Origin: Pseudomonadota bacterium
Lineage (GTDB): Bacteria; Pseudomonadota; Alphaproteobacteria; Reyranellales; Reyranellaceae
Length of the DNA stretch: 25,713 bases
Assembly (NCBI GenBank): GCA_023416135.1
Contig: JAEZIF010000462.1
Location: 1-25,713 of the forward strand
Reading direction: 5' to 3'
Part shown: piece by piece, positions 15,159 through 22,909 of the stretch
Position numbering within the stretch: position 1 is the first letter of the stretch
How the letters are laid out: each line of letters starts with the position of its first letter
The notes under the pieces: generated by a model
Databases searched by the model: none
The model's input: only the letters and a program-made list of their open reading frames with translations
Told to the model about the DNA's origin: nothing
Position numbers and translations under genes: made by a program

Positions 15159-16775
15159 GTGCGTTACGCCAGGAAGGCGATGATCGTGGCTCCGCAGCCG
15201 GAGCCGACCGAAGCAGGCGCCGACGTCCTGCGCGAAGGCGGCAATGCGGTCGATGCCGGCATCGCCTGCGCGCTGGTGCAGGGTGTGGTCGATCCGATGA
15301 TGTGCGGCATCGCCGGTTTCGGCTCCTGCGGCATCTATATGCCGGGCAAGAAATTCCACGGCTACATCGACGCCCATGCTCCGGCGCCGCTCGGCGCGCG
15401 GCCCGACATGTGGGCCAACCTGATCGAGAGCGAGGCGCGCGACGGCTATGGCTTCATTCTCAAGGGCAGGGTGAACGACATAGGCTACAAGTCGATCTGC
15501 GCGCCGGCGAACCTGAAAATGTACTACGAGGCGCACAAGGAGCACGGCAGCCTGCCGTGGTCGCGCATCGTCGAGCCCGCCATCGCCTGGGCCGAGGGCG
15601 GCTGGACCGTGCGCCCGCACGTCCACTACTGGTGGTCCGACGGCGGCGCTTTCGGCCGTGCGCCCAACCACGAGCGCACCGGCTTCACGCCGGCCGCCCG
15701 CGCCCTGTTCTGCCGCGCCGACGGCACACCGAAGCGCGTCGGCGACCGCGTCGTCAACCGCGACTACGGCCAGGTGCTGCGCGCCATCGCCAAGGACGGC
15801 GCCGATGTCTTCTACTCGGGCGAAGTCGGCCGGGCGATTGCGGAGGACATGAAGAAGAACGACGCGCTGCTCTCCGCCGAGGACCTGAAGGCGTGGAAGC
15901 CGGTGCGCAATCCTCCGCTGTGGGGCGACTACCGCGGCTATCGCGTCTCGACCAACCAGCCACCCGGCGGTGGCGTCATGCTGCTCGAGATGCTGAACAT
16001 CCTGGAGAACTTCGACCTCGGCGGACTGGAGCACAATTCGACGGAGTATGTCCGCATCGTCAGTGAGGCCATGAAGCGCGCCACGATCGACAAGGACGCC
16101 TATGTCGGCGATCCGAAGTTCGTCGACGTGCCGGTCGAGCGACTGATTTCGAAGTCCTACGCCAAGACGATGGCCGGAGAGATCGTGCGCGGCGTGAAGG
16201 CCGAGGTCCCGCGTTTCAACTCGGGCGCGGTTTCCAAGGACACCACGCACATCTCCGTCCTCGACCAGGAGGGCAACTGCTTCACCATGACCCATTCGCT
16301 CGGCATGCCCTCGGGCGTGGTCACGCCGGGCCTGGGCTTCATGTACAATGGCTGCATGGGCGTGTTCGATCCGCGGCCGGACCGCGCAGGATCGATCGCG
16401 CCGGGCAAGGCACGTTTCAGCTCGGTCGTGCCCTCGATCATCTTCAAGGACGGCAAGCCGCATCTCATCATCGGCGCGCCGGGCGCCACGCAGATCGCCA
16501 TGGGCGTGCTGCACGCGGTGTTGAACGCGCTCGACTTCGACATGACCATGGTCGAAGCGGTGAGTGCCCCGCGTTTCTCGGCCACCTCCGACACGATCGA
16601 CGTCTCCAACCGAATCCAGTTCAGGGTCGAGCGGGAGCTGCAGGGATTGGGCTATCCGGTGGTGCGCAGTCCCTACACGTTCGGCTTCGCCGCCGTGCAT
16701 GGCATCCGCGTGCATGATGACGGCCTCGATGGCGGCGCCGATCCGGGCCATGACGGCGTGGTGATCGCCGTCTGA
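15159..16775 (+). CDS. Gamma-glutamyltransferase-family Ntn-hydrolase
   Basis: This 538-residue member of the gamma-glutamyltransferase family is made as one chain that normally cuts itself before a catalytic Thr. Here the site is SKDTTHISVLDQEGN, with Thr362 as the predicted new N-terminus and nucleophile. Other landmarks are EAGADVLREGGNAVDAGIA near residue 20, NQPPGGGVMLLEMLNIL at about 265, and RFSSVVPSIIFKDGKP with GAPGATQI in the small subunit. There is no signal peptide, so unlike E. coli Ggt it should be cytosolic, and the natural substrate may be another amide or acyl bond. The start is GTG 15159, with GGGAGG 8 bases upstream. The hairpin repeat ends 9 bases before that site. Confidence 0.88.
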   Translation: MRYARKAMIVAPQPEPTEAGADVLREGGNAVDAGIACALVQGVVDPMMCGIAGFGSCGIYMPGKKFHGYIDAHAPAPLGARPDMWANLIESEARDGYGFILKGRVNDIGYKSICAPANLKMYYEAHKEHGSLPWSRIVEPAIAWAEGGWTVRPHVHYWWSDGGAFGRAPNHERTGFTPAARALFCRADGTPKRVGDRVVNRDYGQVLRAIAKDGADVFYSGEVGRAIAEDMKKNDALLSAEDLKAWKPVRNPPLWGDYRGYRVSTNQPPGGGVMLLEMLNILENFDLGGLEHNSTEYVRIVSEAMKRATIDKDAYVGDPKFVDVPVERLISKSYAKTMAGEIVRGVKAEVPRFNSGAVSKDTTHISVLDQEGNCFTMTHSLGMPSGVVTPGLGFMYNGCMGVFDPRPDRAGSIAPGKARFSSVVPSIIFKDGKPHLIIGAPGATQIAMGVLHAVLNALDFDMTMVEAVSAPRFSATSDTIDVSNRIQFRVERELQGLGYPVVRSPYTFGFAAVHGIRVHDDGLDGGADPGHDGVVIAV

Positions 16776-16792
16776 CGCCAAGGAGCGGAAGC

Positions 16793-16900
16793 ATGACCAC
16801 ACGCGACATGACGCAATGGGAGACCGCGATCTGCAAGGTCGTTAGCAGGAGATCGTGGTCCGCGGCCATTGAGCGGCGACTTGTGGCAATTGCCACATAA
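16793..16900 (+). other. Short ORF, probable remnant of a coupled gene start
   Basis: A 35-codon frame starts at ATG 16793, 17 bases after the gamma-glutamyltransferase stop, with a strong AAGGAG site 7 bases before it. It begins MTTRDMTQWETAICKVV, which looks like the start of a genuine protein, then turns into Arg/Ser-rich sequence and ends at TAA. A 16-base palindrome lies across its last codons. I do not recognise it. It could be a tiny protein, or the first 17 codons of a gene whose body was deleted or replaced around 16845. Confidence 0.35.
16882..16897. promoter_or_regulatory. Perfect 16-bp palindrome, CRP/FNR-like spacing
   Basis: TGTGGCAATTGCCACA is a perfect 16-base inverted repeat. 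Its TGTG-N8-CACA frame has the spacing of CRP/FNR-superfamily operators, with G/C instead of A/T at the fifth position of each half. It lies 68 bases before the ATG of the DUF559 gene, where an activator or repressor site is plausible. The symmetry is seen; the binding protein is inferred. Confidence 0.45.
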
Positions 16901-16964
16901 CACCGGTCTGGCCGGGCCTAGCCTCCTGCTGGGTTTTGGGTACAGGGGAGGCGTTCTGCCGGTC

Positions 16965-17363
16965 ATGAATGCGAGCCGCACCGTCCCATTGGCTGCCAAG
17001 GGCAGCGAGAGGAAGCGCTGGCGGACACTGCAGAAGCGTATCGAGCGAGCGCGCGACCTGCGTCGTTCCGGCAATCAGGCCGAGCAGGCCATGTGGGAGC
17101 TGTTGTGCACCCGGCCCGTTGCGGGCGCGCGCTTCCGGCGGATGCAGCCGATCGGGCCCTACCTTGCTGCATTCGTCTGCATGACGAAGAAGCTGGTGAT
17201 CGAGATCGACGGTGAGGACGATGCCGTGCGGACGCAGTCCATGGAGTTGCTGGGCTGGCGGGTCGCGCGCTTCTCGCCAAAGGACGTGCTCGATGATCCG
17301 GAGCAAGCCTGGCGGGAACTCTTCCGGATGCTGAAGGCGCCCTCGAACTCCGTCGCGCCTTAA
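16965..17363 (+). CDS. DUF559 endonuclease-like protein, degenerate active site
   Basis: This 132-residue protein shows the DUF559/Vsr-like nuclease pattern: ARDLRRSGNQAEQAMWELL, then RFRRMQPIGPYLAAFVC, then KKLVIEIDGE and LLGWRVARFSPKDVLDDPE. In active members I know, the middle strand reads Ile-x-Asp-Phe with a metal-binding Asp, and the next strand ends DGGQH. Here the Asp is Ala (LAAF), and the stretch after IDG is short by about eight residues and lacks the QH pair. The fold may survive but catalysis is doubtful. The frame extends upstream to 16869; ATG 16965, with a distant GGGAGG, starts just before the conserved part. Its TAA overlaps the antisense stop of the aldolase gene by 4 bases. 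Confidence 0.7.
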   Translation: MNASRTVPLAAKGSERKRWRTLQKRIERARDLRRSGNQAEQAMWELLCTRPVAGARFRRMQPIGPYLAAFVCMTKKLVIEIDGEDDAVRTQSMELLGWRVARFSPKDVLDDPEQAWRELFRMLKAPSNSVAP

Positions 17364-18241
17364 ACGGGCATCGTCCGCTTCTGGTGCGCGCGCCCGATCC
17401 TGGCCACCTCGGGACTATGGCCGGAGATGATGCGTACTCCTTCGTCGAGGCTGGCGGCGATCCGCTCGGGCGTGGCGCCCTCCAGGAAGGCGAGCTTGTT
17501 CCACTTGCAGGCCGAGAAGACCCGTGCGCGAGCCCGTTCCATTTCGGGAGGGTAGGGGCGGCGCTGAAGGCTGGTGTATCCCAGCGATAAACCCAGATCG
17601 CCCGGGCCGAGCTCGGCAAAACCCAATCCAGGCACCGCTAAGATTTCTTCGCAATGCTCGACGCCGGGCGGGCTTTCAATCTTTACGCCGAGCAGAAGCT
17701 CTCCTTGCGGATCAAGTGGCCAAGGTTCGCAGCGGGCAAAGTACTCTTGTTGATCAATGCCCCAGATGGGCGCTGCCGTCGGCTCCGACCCACGCCCACG
17801 GCTGCCGATGCCTATTTTGTCGACGCCTGTTTTGTGGTGCGGGAAGCGGCAGGCGCGGACGAACTCCTTCACGGCGTCAGCCGACTCCGCCTGACAGAGC
17901 AGAATGCCGTGCACGCCGCGTCCCAGGATCTGGCGGAACTGCCAGGCGTTGTAGGCGACAGAGGGCCCGTCGATGCCGTTGACCGGCGCCTCGACGACGA
18001 CCGCAGGCGTGCGATGGCCCGAGTTGGTCGGCCCGCCATCGACCAGGCCGCGCATGTACTCCGACAGCCCCTTCATGTCGAAGTCGCCGTGTTCCATGCC
18101 GACGTTGATGTAGTCGGCCCAGGTCTTGGCGTCCTGGCGCCCCTGCTCGTAGGCCAGCACATGGCCGGTGTGCGGGCCGTCGTAATAGAGGGCCTGACCC
18201 GCCTCGAGCAATTCTACGGCGCGATTGATGCGTTTCGCCAT
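17360..18241 (-). CDS. HpcH/HpaI-family aldolase
   Basis: This 293-residue protein is of the HpcH/HpaI aldolase/citrate lyase family, metal-dependent class II aldolases that cleave or form 2-keto-3-hydroxy acids using pyruvate or a similar enolate. The barrel is recognisable by DYINVGMEHGDFD, GVHGILLCQAESADAVKEFVRACRF and GVKIESPPGVEHCEEILAVPGLGFAELGPGDLGLSLG. In the last stretch the Glu of KIES and the Asp of GPGDL are the usual metal ligands. Length is slightly above the usual 250-265. GGAGG lies 9 bases before the ATG. It is divergent from the tandem Bug receptors, so uptake and cleavage of the same hydroxy- or keto-acid is a fair guess. Confidence 0.85.
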   Translation of the reverse strand: MAKRINRAVELLEAGQALYYDGPHTGHVLAYEQGRQDAKTWADYINVGMEHGDFDMKGLSEYMRGLVDGGPTNSGHRTPAVVVEAPVNGIDGPSVAYNAWQFRQILGRGVHGILLCQAESADAVKEFVRACRFPHHKTGVDKIGIGSRGRGSEPTAAPIWGIDQQEYFARCEPWPLDPQGELLLGVKIESPPGVEHCEEILAVPGLGFAELGPGDLGLSLGYTSLQRRPYPPEMERARARVFSACKWNKLAFLEGATPERIAASLDEGVRIISGHSPEVARIGRAHQKRTMPV

Positions 18242-18305
18242 CTGGGCTTCCTCCGTTTTCTTGGGGCCAGCATAGCGTTAGAGTCCCGGCAAAAGGGAGG
18301 AAACC

Positions 18306-19274
18306 ATGCAAACCCTTGGCCGCCGTGGGGTTCTGGCGGGGGCGGTGGCATTGGCTGGCTCGTCAGCCGCGCTCGGCCAGGCTGGCTATCCCGATCATGC
18401 CATCCGCTTCGTCGGCGGCTTCCCGCCGGGCGGCCCGGCCGATCTTTCGGCACGCATGCTGGCGCAGGGCCTGAGCGAGATACTGGGCCAGCAGGTGGTG
18501 GTCGAGAACAAGTCGGGTGCCGCAGGCAACATCGGCTCGCAGATGGTGGCCGAGGCCAAGCCCGATGGCTACACGTTGCTGGTCGGCACGTCGATCATGA
18601 GCATCGTGCCGGCAGTCTACGACAAGCTGCCTTATGATCCGCTGAAGAGTTTCGTCGCCGTCGCCCATTTCACCATCATCCCGATGGTAATCGTGGTGCC
18701 AGCCGACGGACCGAAGACGCTTCAGGAACTGATCGCGCTCCTGAAGAAGGAGCCGGGCAAGTCCTACGGCACGCCCGGCAACGGCAGCCTGATCCACATG
18801 GGCAGCCTGCTGTTCTCCCATCGCATCGGCGCGGGGACGCTGCATGTGCCCTATCGCGGTTCGGCGCCGGCCATGCAGGACACGCTGGCGGGACGTCATG
18901 CCTTCCAGATCGATACGCTGGGCAGCAGCAAGGGCTTCATCGACGGCGGCCGGCTGCGCATCCTGGCGGTCTGTGACGACCAGCGCATGGCGGCGCTGCC
19001 CGACGTGCCGACGGTCAAGGAGATCACCGGCTTCTCGCTGAAGGTCGTCACCTGGTACCTGATCTTTGCACCGGCAGGCACGCCGCAGCCGATCGTCGAC
19101 AAGCTGAACAGCGCGATCAACCAGGCGATCAAGTCTCCCGTGGTCGTCGACAAGGCCAAGACGCTCGGCATGGAGATGGTGCAATCGACGCCGGCCTCGT
19201 CGCAGAAATTCTATGAAGAGCAGATGGCCTACTGGGCGCCGATCGCCAGGGCATCCGGGGCCAAGGTGGAATAG
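18306..19274 (+). CDS. Bug/TctC-family periplasmic solute receptor, first of a tandem pair
   Basis: This 322-residue receptor has an N-terminal export signal with a twin-arginine-like GRRGVLAG, a hydrophobic stretch and likely cleavage after ALGQA. The mature protein shows Bug family hallmarks: YPDHAIRFVGGFPPGGPADLSAR, VENKSGAAGNIGSQMVAEAKPDGYT, LHVPYRGSAPAMQDTLAG and LPDVPTVKEITG. Bug proteins bind carboxylates or other small acids in the periplasm. No TctA/TctB membrane partners are present, as is common for orphan Bug genes. AAGGGAGG lies 5 bases before the ATG. The next receptor starts 8 bases after the stop, so the pair is almost certainly co-transcribed. Confidence 0.92.
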   Translation: MQTLGRRGVLAGAVALAGSSAALGQAGYPDHAIRFVGGFPPGGPADLSARMLAQGLSEILGQQVVVENKSGAAGNIGSQMVAEAKPDGYTLLVGTSIMSIVPAVYDKLPYDPLKSFVAVAHFTIIPMVIVVPADGPKTLQELIALLKKEPGKSYGTPGNGSLIHMGSLLFSHRIGAGTLHVPYRGSAPAMQDTLAGRHAFQIDTLGSSKGFIDGGRLRILAVCDDQRMAALPDVPTVKEITGFSLKVVTWYLIFAPAGTPQPIVDKLNSAINQAIKSPVVVDKAKTLGMEMVQSTPASSQKFYEEQMAYWAPIARASGAKVE

Positions 19275-19282
19275 GGGAACTG

Positions 19283-20257
19283 ATGGTTCTGACCCGACGC
19301 AGCGCGCTCGCCGGCTTCACGGCGGCGGCGCTTCCGGCTTCGGGCCTTGCCCAGGCCAACTATCCCGACAAGCCGATCCGCATGGTCATAGCCTTCGCGC
19401 CCGGCGGACCGACCGACATCGTCGGCCGCATGATGGCGCCGCGGCTCGCCGAGATCCTGGGCCAGCAGGTGGTGGGCGAGAACAAGCCCGGCGCCACCGG
19501 CAACATCGGCACCGCCATGGTCGCCGACGCCAAGCCCGACGGCTACACGATCCTGTTCAGCGCCTCGACCATGGCGATGGCGCCGGCGCTCTACGGCAAG
19601 CAGGTCGGCTACGACGCGGTGAATGGCTTCGAAGGCATCGCCTATGTCGCGAGCGTGCCCCTGATCGTGGTGGTGCCGATGGACGGCGCCCGGTCGATCG
19701 CCGAGCTCGCCGACATGTTGAAGAAGGAGAAGGGCAGGTACTCCTATCCGTCGTCCGGGAACGGCGGCATGATCCATCTCGCGGGCTATCTGTTCGTCGA
19801 GAAGGTGGGAGGCGAGGCGCTGCACGTGCCGTATCGCGGCTCGGCGCCCGGCATGGTCGACCTGATCGCCGGCCGACACGCCTTCCAGGTGGACACGCTC
19901 GGCACCAGCAAGGGCTTCATCGACGGCGGCAAGGTGAGGGTGCTGGCGGTTGCCGCCGACAAGCGCCTGCCGCAGCTCCCCGACGTGCCGACGGTGCAGG
20001 AGGCGCTGGGCTTCCCGTTCTCGATCAACACCTGGTACGCCGCCTACGCCCCCAAGGGCACGCCGCGGCCGATCGTCGACAAGCTCAACGTCGCCTTCAA
20101 CAAGGTGCTGAAGGAGCCCGAGGTGAAGAAGTGGGCCGACGATCGCGCCATCGAGCTGATCCAGGATTCGACGCCCGCCTCGGCCAAGAAGTTCTATGAC
20201 GACCAGATGGCGTTCTGGGATCCCATCATCAAGCAGTCGGGAGCGAAGCCGGAGTGA
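19283..20257 (+). CDS. Bug/TctC-family periplasmic solute receptor, second of a tandem pair
   Basis: This 324-residue paralogue of the preceding gene has a signal TRRSALAGFTAAALPASGLAQA, again with a twin-arginine-like start. The mature part reads YPDKPIRMVIAFAPGGPTDIVGR, then GENKPGATGNIGTAMVADAKPDGYT, LHVPYRGSAPGMVDLIAGRH and LPDVPTVQEALGF. Both copies share the block GRHAFQ-x-DTLG-x-SKGFIDGG at about residues 195-216, where other Bug proteins, including the broken one at 6775, differ. The two therefore arose by local duplication and may bind related ligands. The ligand is unknown. A glutathione transferase gene follows after 33 bases. Confidence 0.92.
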   Translation: MVLTRRSALAGFTAAALPASGLAQANYPDKPIRMVIAFAPGGPTDIVGRMMAPRLAEILGQQVVGENKPGATGNIGTAMVADAKPDGYTILFSASTMAMAPALYGKQVGYDAVNGFEGIAYVASVPLIVVVPMDGARSIAELADMLKKEKGRYSYPSSGNGGMIHLAGYLFVEKVGGEALHVPYRGSAPGMVDLIAGRHAFQVDTLGTSKGFIDGGKVRVLAVAADKRLPQLPDVPTVQEALGFPFSINTWYAAYAPKGTPRPIVDKLNVAFNKVLKEPEVKKWADDRAIELIQDSTPASAKKFYDDQMAFWDPIIKQSGAKPE

Positions 20258-20290
20258 CGCGGCCGCAGCCGCACAACGAGGAGACCATCC

Positions 20291-20977
20291 ATGATCAAGT
20301 TCTACTTCAACCTCGCCCCCAACCCGACGAAGGTCGCGCTGTGCCTGGAGGAAATGGGACTGAAATACGAGCTCGTGCCGGTCGATACGCGCAAGGGCGA
20401 GCAGCACACGCCGGAGTTCCTGGCGGTCAATCCCAACGCCAAGGTGCCGGCCATCGTCGACGAGGGCGCCACCGTCTTCGACAGCAACGCGATCCTGCTC
20501 TATCTCGCGGAGAAGACGGGACAGTTCCTGCCAGGCACGTCGCTCAAGGCACGCGGCGAGATGCTGTCATGGCTGATGTTCGTGGCCTCGGGCATCGGAC
20601 CCTATTCGGGGCAGGCGGTGCATTTTCGGGTCTACGCGCCCAAGCCCAACGACTATGCCGTCAACCGATATACTTTCGAGGCCGAGCGCCACTGGAAGAT
20701 CCTCGACGAGCGGCTGGGCAAGCATCGTTACATGTGCGGCGATGCCTATACTATCGTCGACATGGCGGTGTGGGGATGGTCACGACTGCTCCCCAACGTG
20801 ATCGGGCCGGAGGCGGCGGCGACGCTGCCCAACCTGCAGCGCCACCTCGCCGAGATCAGCGCGCGGCCAGCCGCGGTGCGGGCGCTGGCGCTGAAGGAGA
20901 AGCACAGCTTCAAGACCGATATGGACGAGGCCGCACGGCTCTCGATGTTCCCGCATCTGGCCAGGAAGGTCGCCTGA
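20291..20977 (+). CDS. Glutathione S-transferase, YfcG-like (Nu class)
   Basis: This 228-residue cytosolic protein has a thioredoxin-fold N-terminal domain (1-78) and a helical C-terminal domain. The opening FYFNLAPNPTKVALCLEE, KGEQHTPEFLAVNPNAKVPAIVD (cis-Pro53) and DSNAILLYLAEKTG closely resemble E. coli YfcG, a glutathione-dependent disulfide reductase. Asn11 of the YfcG active site aligns here, but the YfcG Thr9 is Ala. YfcG-like proteins reduce disulfides or handle peroxides rather than conjugate xenobiotics. GAGGAG lies 7 bases before the ATG. It ends the receptor cluster and is followed by a strong hairpin. Its link to the receptors' substrate is unclear. Confidence 0.9.
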   Translation: MIKFYFNLAPNPTKVALCLEEMGLKYELVPVDTRKGEQHTPEFLAVNPNAKVPAIVDEGATVFDSNAILLYLAEKTGQFLPGTSLKARGEMLSWLMFVASGIGPYSGQAVHFRVYAPKPNDYAVNRYTFEAERHWKILDERLGKHRYMCGDAYTIVDMAVWGWSRLLPNVIGPEAAATLPNLQRHLAEISARPAAVRALALKEKHSFKTDMDEAARLSMFPHLARKVA

Positions 20978-20993
20978 TCCCGTCAAGCCACGA

Positions 20994-21029
20994 TTGCGGC
21001 CGGCCTCGACACGCCGAGGCCGGCCGCAA
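20994..21029. terminator. Strong hairpin between convergent genes
   Basis: TTGCGGCCGGCCTCG (20994-21008) and its perfect complement (21015-21029) form a 15-bp GC-rich stem with the 6-base loop ACACGC. It starts 17 bases after the glutathione transferase stop and ends 37 bases before the stop of the convergent lysin-like gene, so it is well placed to end transcription from both sides. The T-run is poor on the plus strand, so it may need Rho or act as an RNA-stabilising hairpin. Confidence 0.7.
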
Positions 21030-21066
21030 CGCTTCTGCCAGGTTCTGCGACACCGTGGCGGACGAG

Positions 21067-22860
21067 TCAGCCTTTGAAGCCGCTTGTCAGTCCTCTCTGG
21101 AGCTTGGCGATGACCTTCGAGGTCGCTTCCTCTTTGGTTATCACGCCGTTGTTGTTCGTATCCAGTTCGGCATTCTGCTCGTATTCTCTCGAGGGTTTGA
21201 CGTAGAGGGCGCTGCCCTCCGGCGCTCCGACGGAGGCAGGACGGAAGATGGCCATGTACACATCCGAGATCTTGCCCACCTTTCCTTTGTGCCGGAGAAA
21301 GTGCTTCAACACAAAGTCGAGCTGTTCGAGGGCTGTCATGCGCGCAAGCGCTTCCAAAGTAGTACCTATGTCTTGCGCAGCGGGAGGCGTAAACTGAATC
21401 AAGCCGGTGGCGCCGCTTCGGGGGTTCTTGATGTCAGGCCGGAACGTTTCGCCCGTTTCGAATGCCATTGCCGACATCAAGTGGTTCGGATCGCAGCCAA
21501 GAAAGCTGCTGATTTGAATCACCTTCTGCTTGAACTCCGGACTGACGACTGCTCCCCAGGCAATAGCCGAATCAGACCCAGCCGCAATGCCGGCGTCCGG
21601 AACGTCAAAGGCCATCGACTTGACGGCGAGAATCGGATTAGAGGCGACAGGGAACTTCACGATGCCGACGCGGTCGGGGCCGTTTCCACCGCCCTGGTTG
21701 CCACCGAGCAGGCAGATGACCTCGTCGGTCGAGCCTTCGGCAACAAAGCCGACATGGCCATCGGAGTCGCGCGGCTTCAGGACGACAATCGATCCGATCG
21801 GAAAAGGCTTCTCCGCCTTTTGACCCCATTTGTTCTGCCAAAACGCCGTTGAGGTAGCCGCGGGTTCGACCGTCGATGCTATTGCGTCGACACCGCACTT
21901 CTTGACGCAGTAGCCGACAAAGGCTCCGCACCACGGCGTCGTGGGGCCGGGCGTGGCACCGATGGTCGTGAAGTAGGCATTGATCTGAGCAGAGTTTCGC
22001 AGGCTCGTGTCTTCCGAGACTCCCGCCGACATTTGCTCCCGGGCGACAGCCATCCAGGGCGGCTCCCCGGCGGCCGAGCGGAAGAACCGGATCTCGGGCG
22101 GTTGAAGGTCGATGACCTTCAAAGCCTCGGCGTAGGCATTTTGCAGGCGTAGTTGCAGCTCTGCCGTTGCCTCATTTACGGTCTGCGAGCCGCTCCTCAG
22201 GCCTGCCGCATAACTGCCCGCGGGCGGACTTTCCGTAAGCACCTCCCGACACAGCCGCTCGGGTGTCCTCAACGCATTCAGCGCATCGGCGCCAACCAGC
22301 TGGTAAAAGTACAGTTCCTTGAACTTGGGCAGTCGCGCGAAGGCCGACTTGAACTGCGCTACAGCGTCGGACGCTGCCGCGGCTGCGACGATGGCTTGAC
22401 GATACCAGAGAAATCTATCTTGTACCTGGAGGACTTCTTCCCGAAGCCGAGGATTCTGTATTGCCGCAGACCATTCTTCCTCGGTGTAGCGAAACGGACC
22501 GACCTTCTTGCCCTCGGTATCCGCCATCTCGCTGAGGTTTTTAGTTTGGTCGTATGCGACGGCAAGCAGGTAGTCGCGGTCCGTCGACATGTCTCGCGCC
22601 GCGCGGGTCACGAGAGCGCAAAGAGTTCCAACATCGCGGGAGTGGATCGAGACCGGGGCGACGATCAGTTCTTCAGCATGACCATCTTCGAACAAGAACC
22701 CTTCGTCGGCAGAAACAGATGGTATTCGCGCTTTTATGAACCCGTTGCCTTGCGGGGTGCCGACGAACGTTGTGTCGATCGGCACAGTTCCCAGGCGTAC
22801 GGAAGTGAAGTCTGCTTCTCGGAAAAGTCCGGCTGCCTTGAAGATTGTGTAAGTGGCCAT
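21067..22860 (-). CDS. Multidomain peptidoglycan hydrolase: TIGR02594/CHAP-like, transglycosylase-like, EF-hand
   Basis: This 597-residue protein, counted from ATG 22860 (CGGAGCGGG 3-11 bases upstream), has four parts. Residues 2-65 resemble a bacterial SH3 domain. Residues 100-260 are mainly helical. Residues 266-410 match TIGR02594, a CHAP-like cysteine peptidase or amidase fold, with PPWMAVARE, Cys311 in TPWCGAFVGYC, His369 in DGHVGFVAE and LLGGNQ at 384-389. Residues 440-555 resemble a lysozyme-like transglycosylase: CDPNHLMSAMAFETGETF with a likely catalytic Glu468, then SGATGLIQFTPPAA. A canonical EF-hand loop, DTNNNGVITKEE, lies at 567-578. No signal peptide is seen, so export needs another route. 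GC is lower than in the neighbours. The lipoprotein gene ends 49 bases upstream on the same strand. Confidence 0.8.
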   Translation of the reverse strand: MATYTIFKAAGLFREADFTSVRLGTVPIDTTFVGTPQGNGFIKARIPSVSADEGFLFEDGHAEELIVAPVSIHSRDVGTLCALVTRAARDMSTDRDYLLAVAYDQTKNLSEMADTEGKKVGPFRYTEEEWSAAIQNPRLREEVLQVQDRFLWYRQAIVAAAAASDAVAQFKSAFARLPKFKELYFYQLVGADALNALRTPERLCREVLTESPPAGSYAAGLRSGSQTVNEATAELQLRLQNAYAEALKVIDLQPPEIRFFRSAAGEPPWMAVAREQMSAGVSEDTSLRNSAQINAYFTTIGATPGPTTPWCGAFVGYCVKKCGVDAIASTVEPAATSTAFWQNKWGQKAEKPFPIGSIVVLKPRDSDGHVGFVAEGSTDEVICLLGGNQGGGNGPDRVGIVKFPVASNPILAVKSMAFDVPDAGIAAGSDSAIAWGAVVSPEFKQKVIQISSFLGCDPNHLMSAMAFETGETFRPDIKNPRSGATGLIQFTPPAAQDIGTTLEALARMTALEQLDFVLKHFLRHKGKVGKISDVYMAIFRPASVGAPEGSALYVKPSREYEQNAELDTNNNGVITKEEATSKVIAKLQRGLTSGFKG

Positions 22861-22909
22861 CGTCCCGCTCCGCACCGATGTGAATCATTCAGGCAAGCGC
22901 CAGTTACTG

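Noticed and set aside
13908..16802. A 964-codon open frame on the minus strand
   Set aside because: It crosses the deacetylase gene, the hairpin repeat and the GGT-family gene. Both sense genes have clear families and catalytic residues, so the minus frame is a composition artefact. The SVAKDL...RSFATLR peptide in it comes from the repeat.
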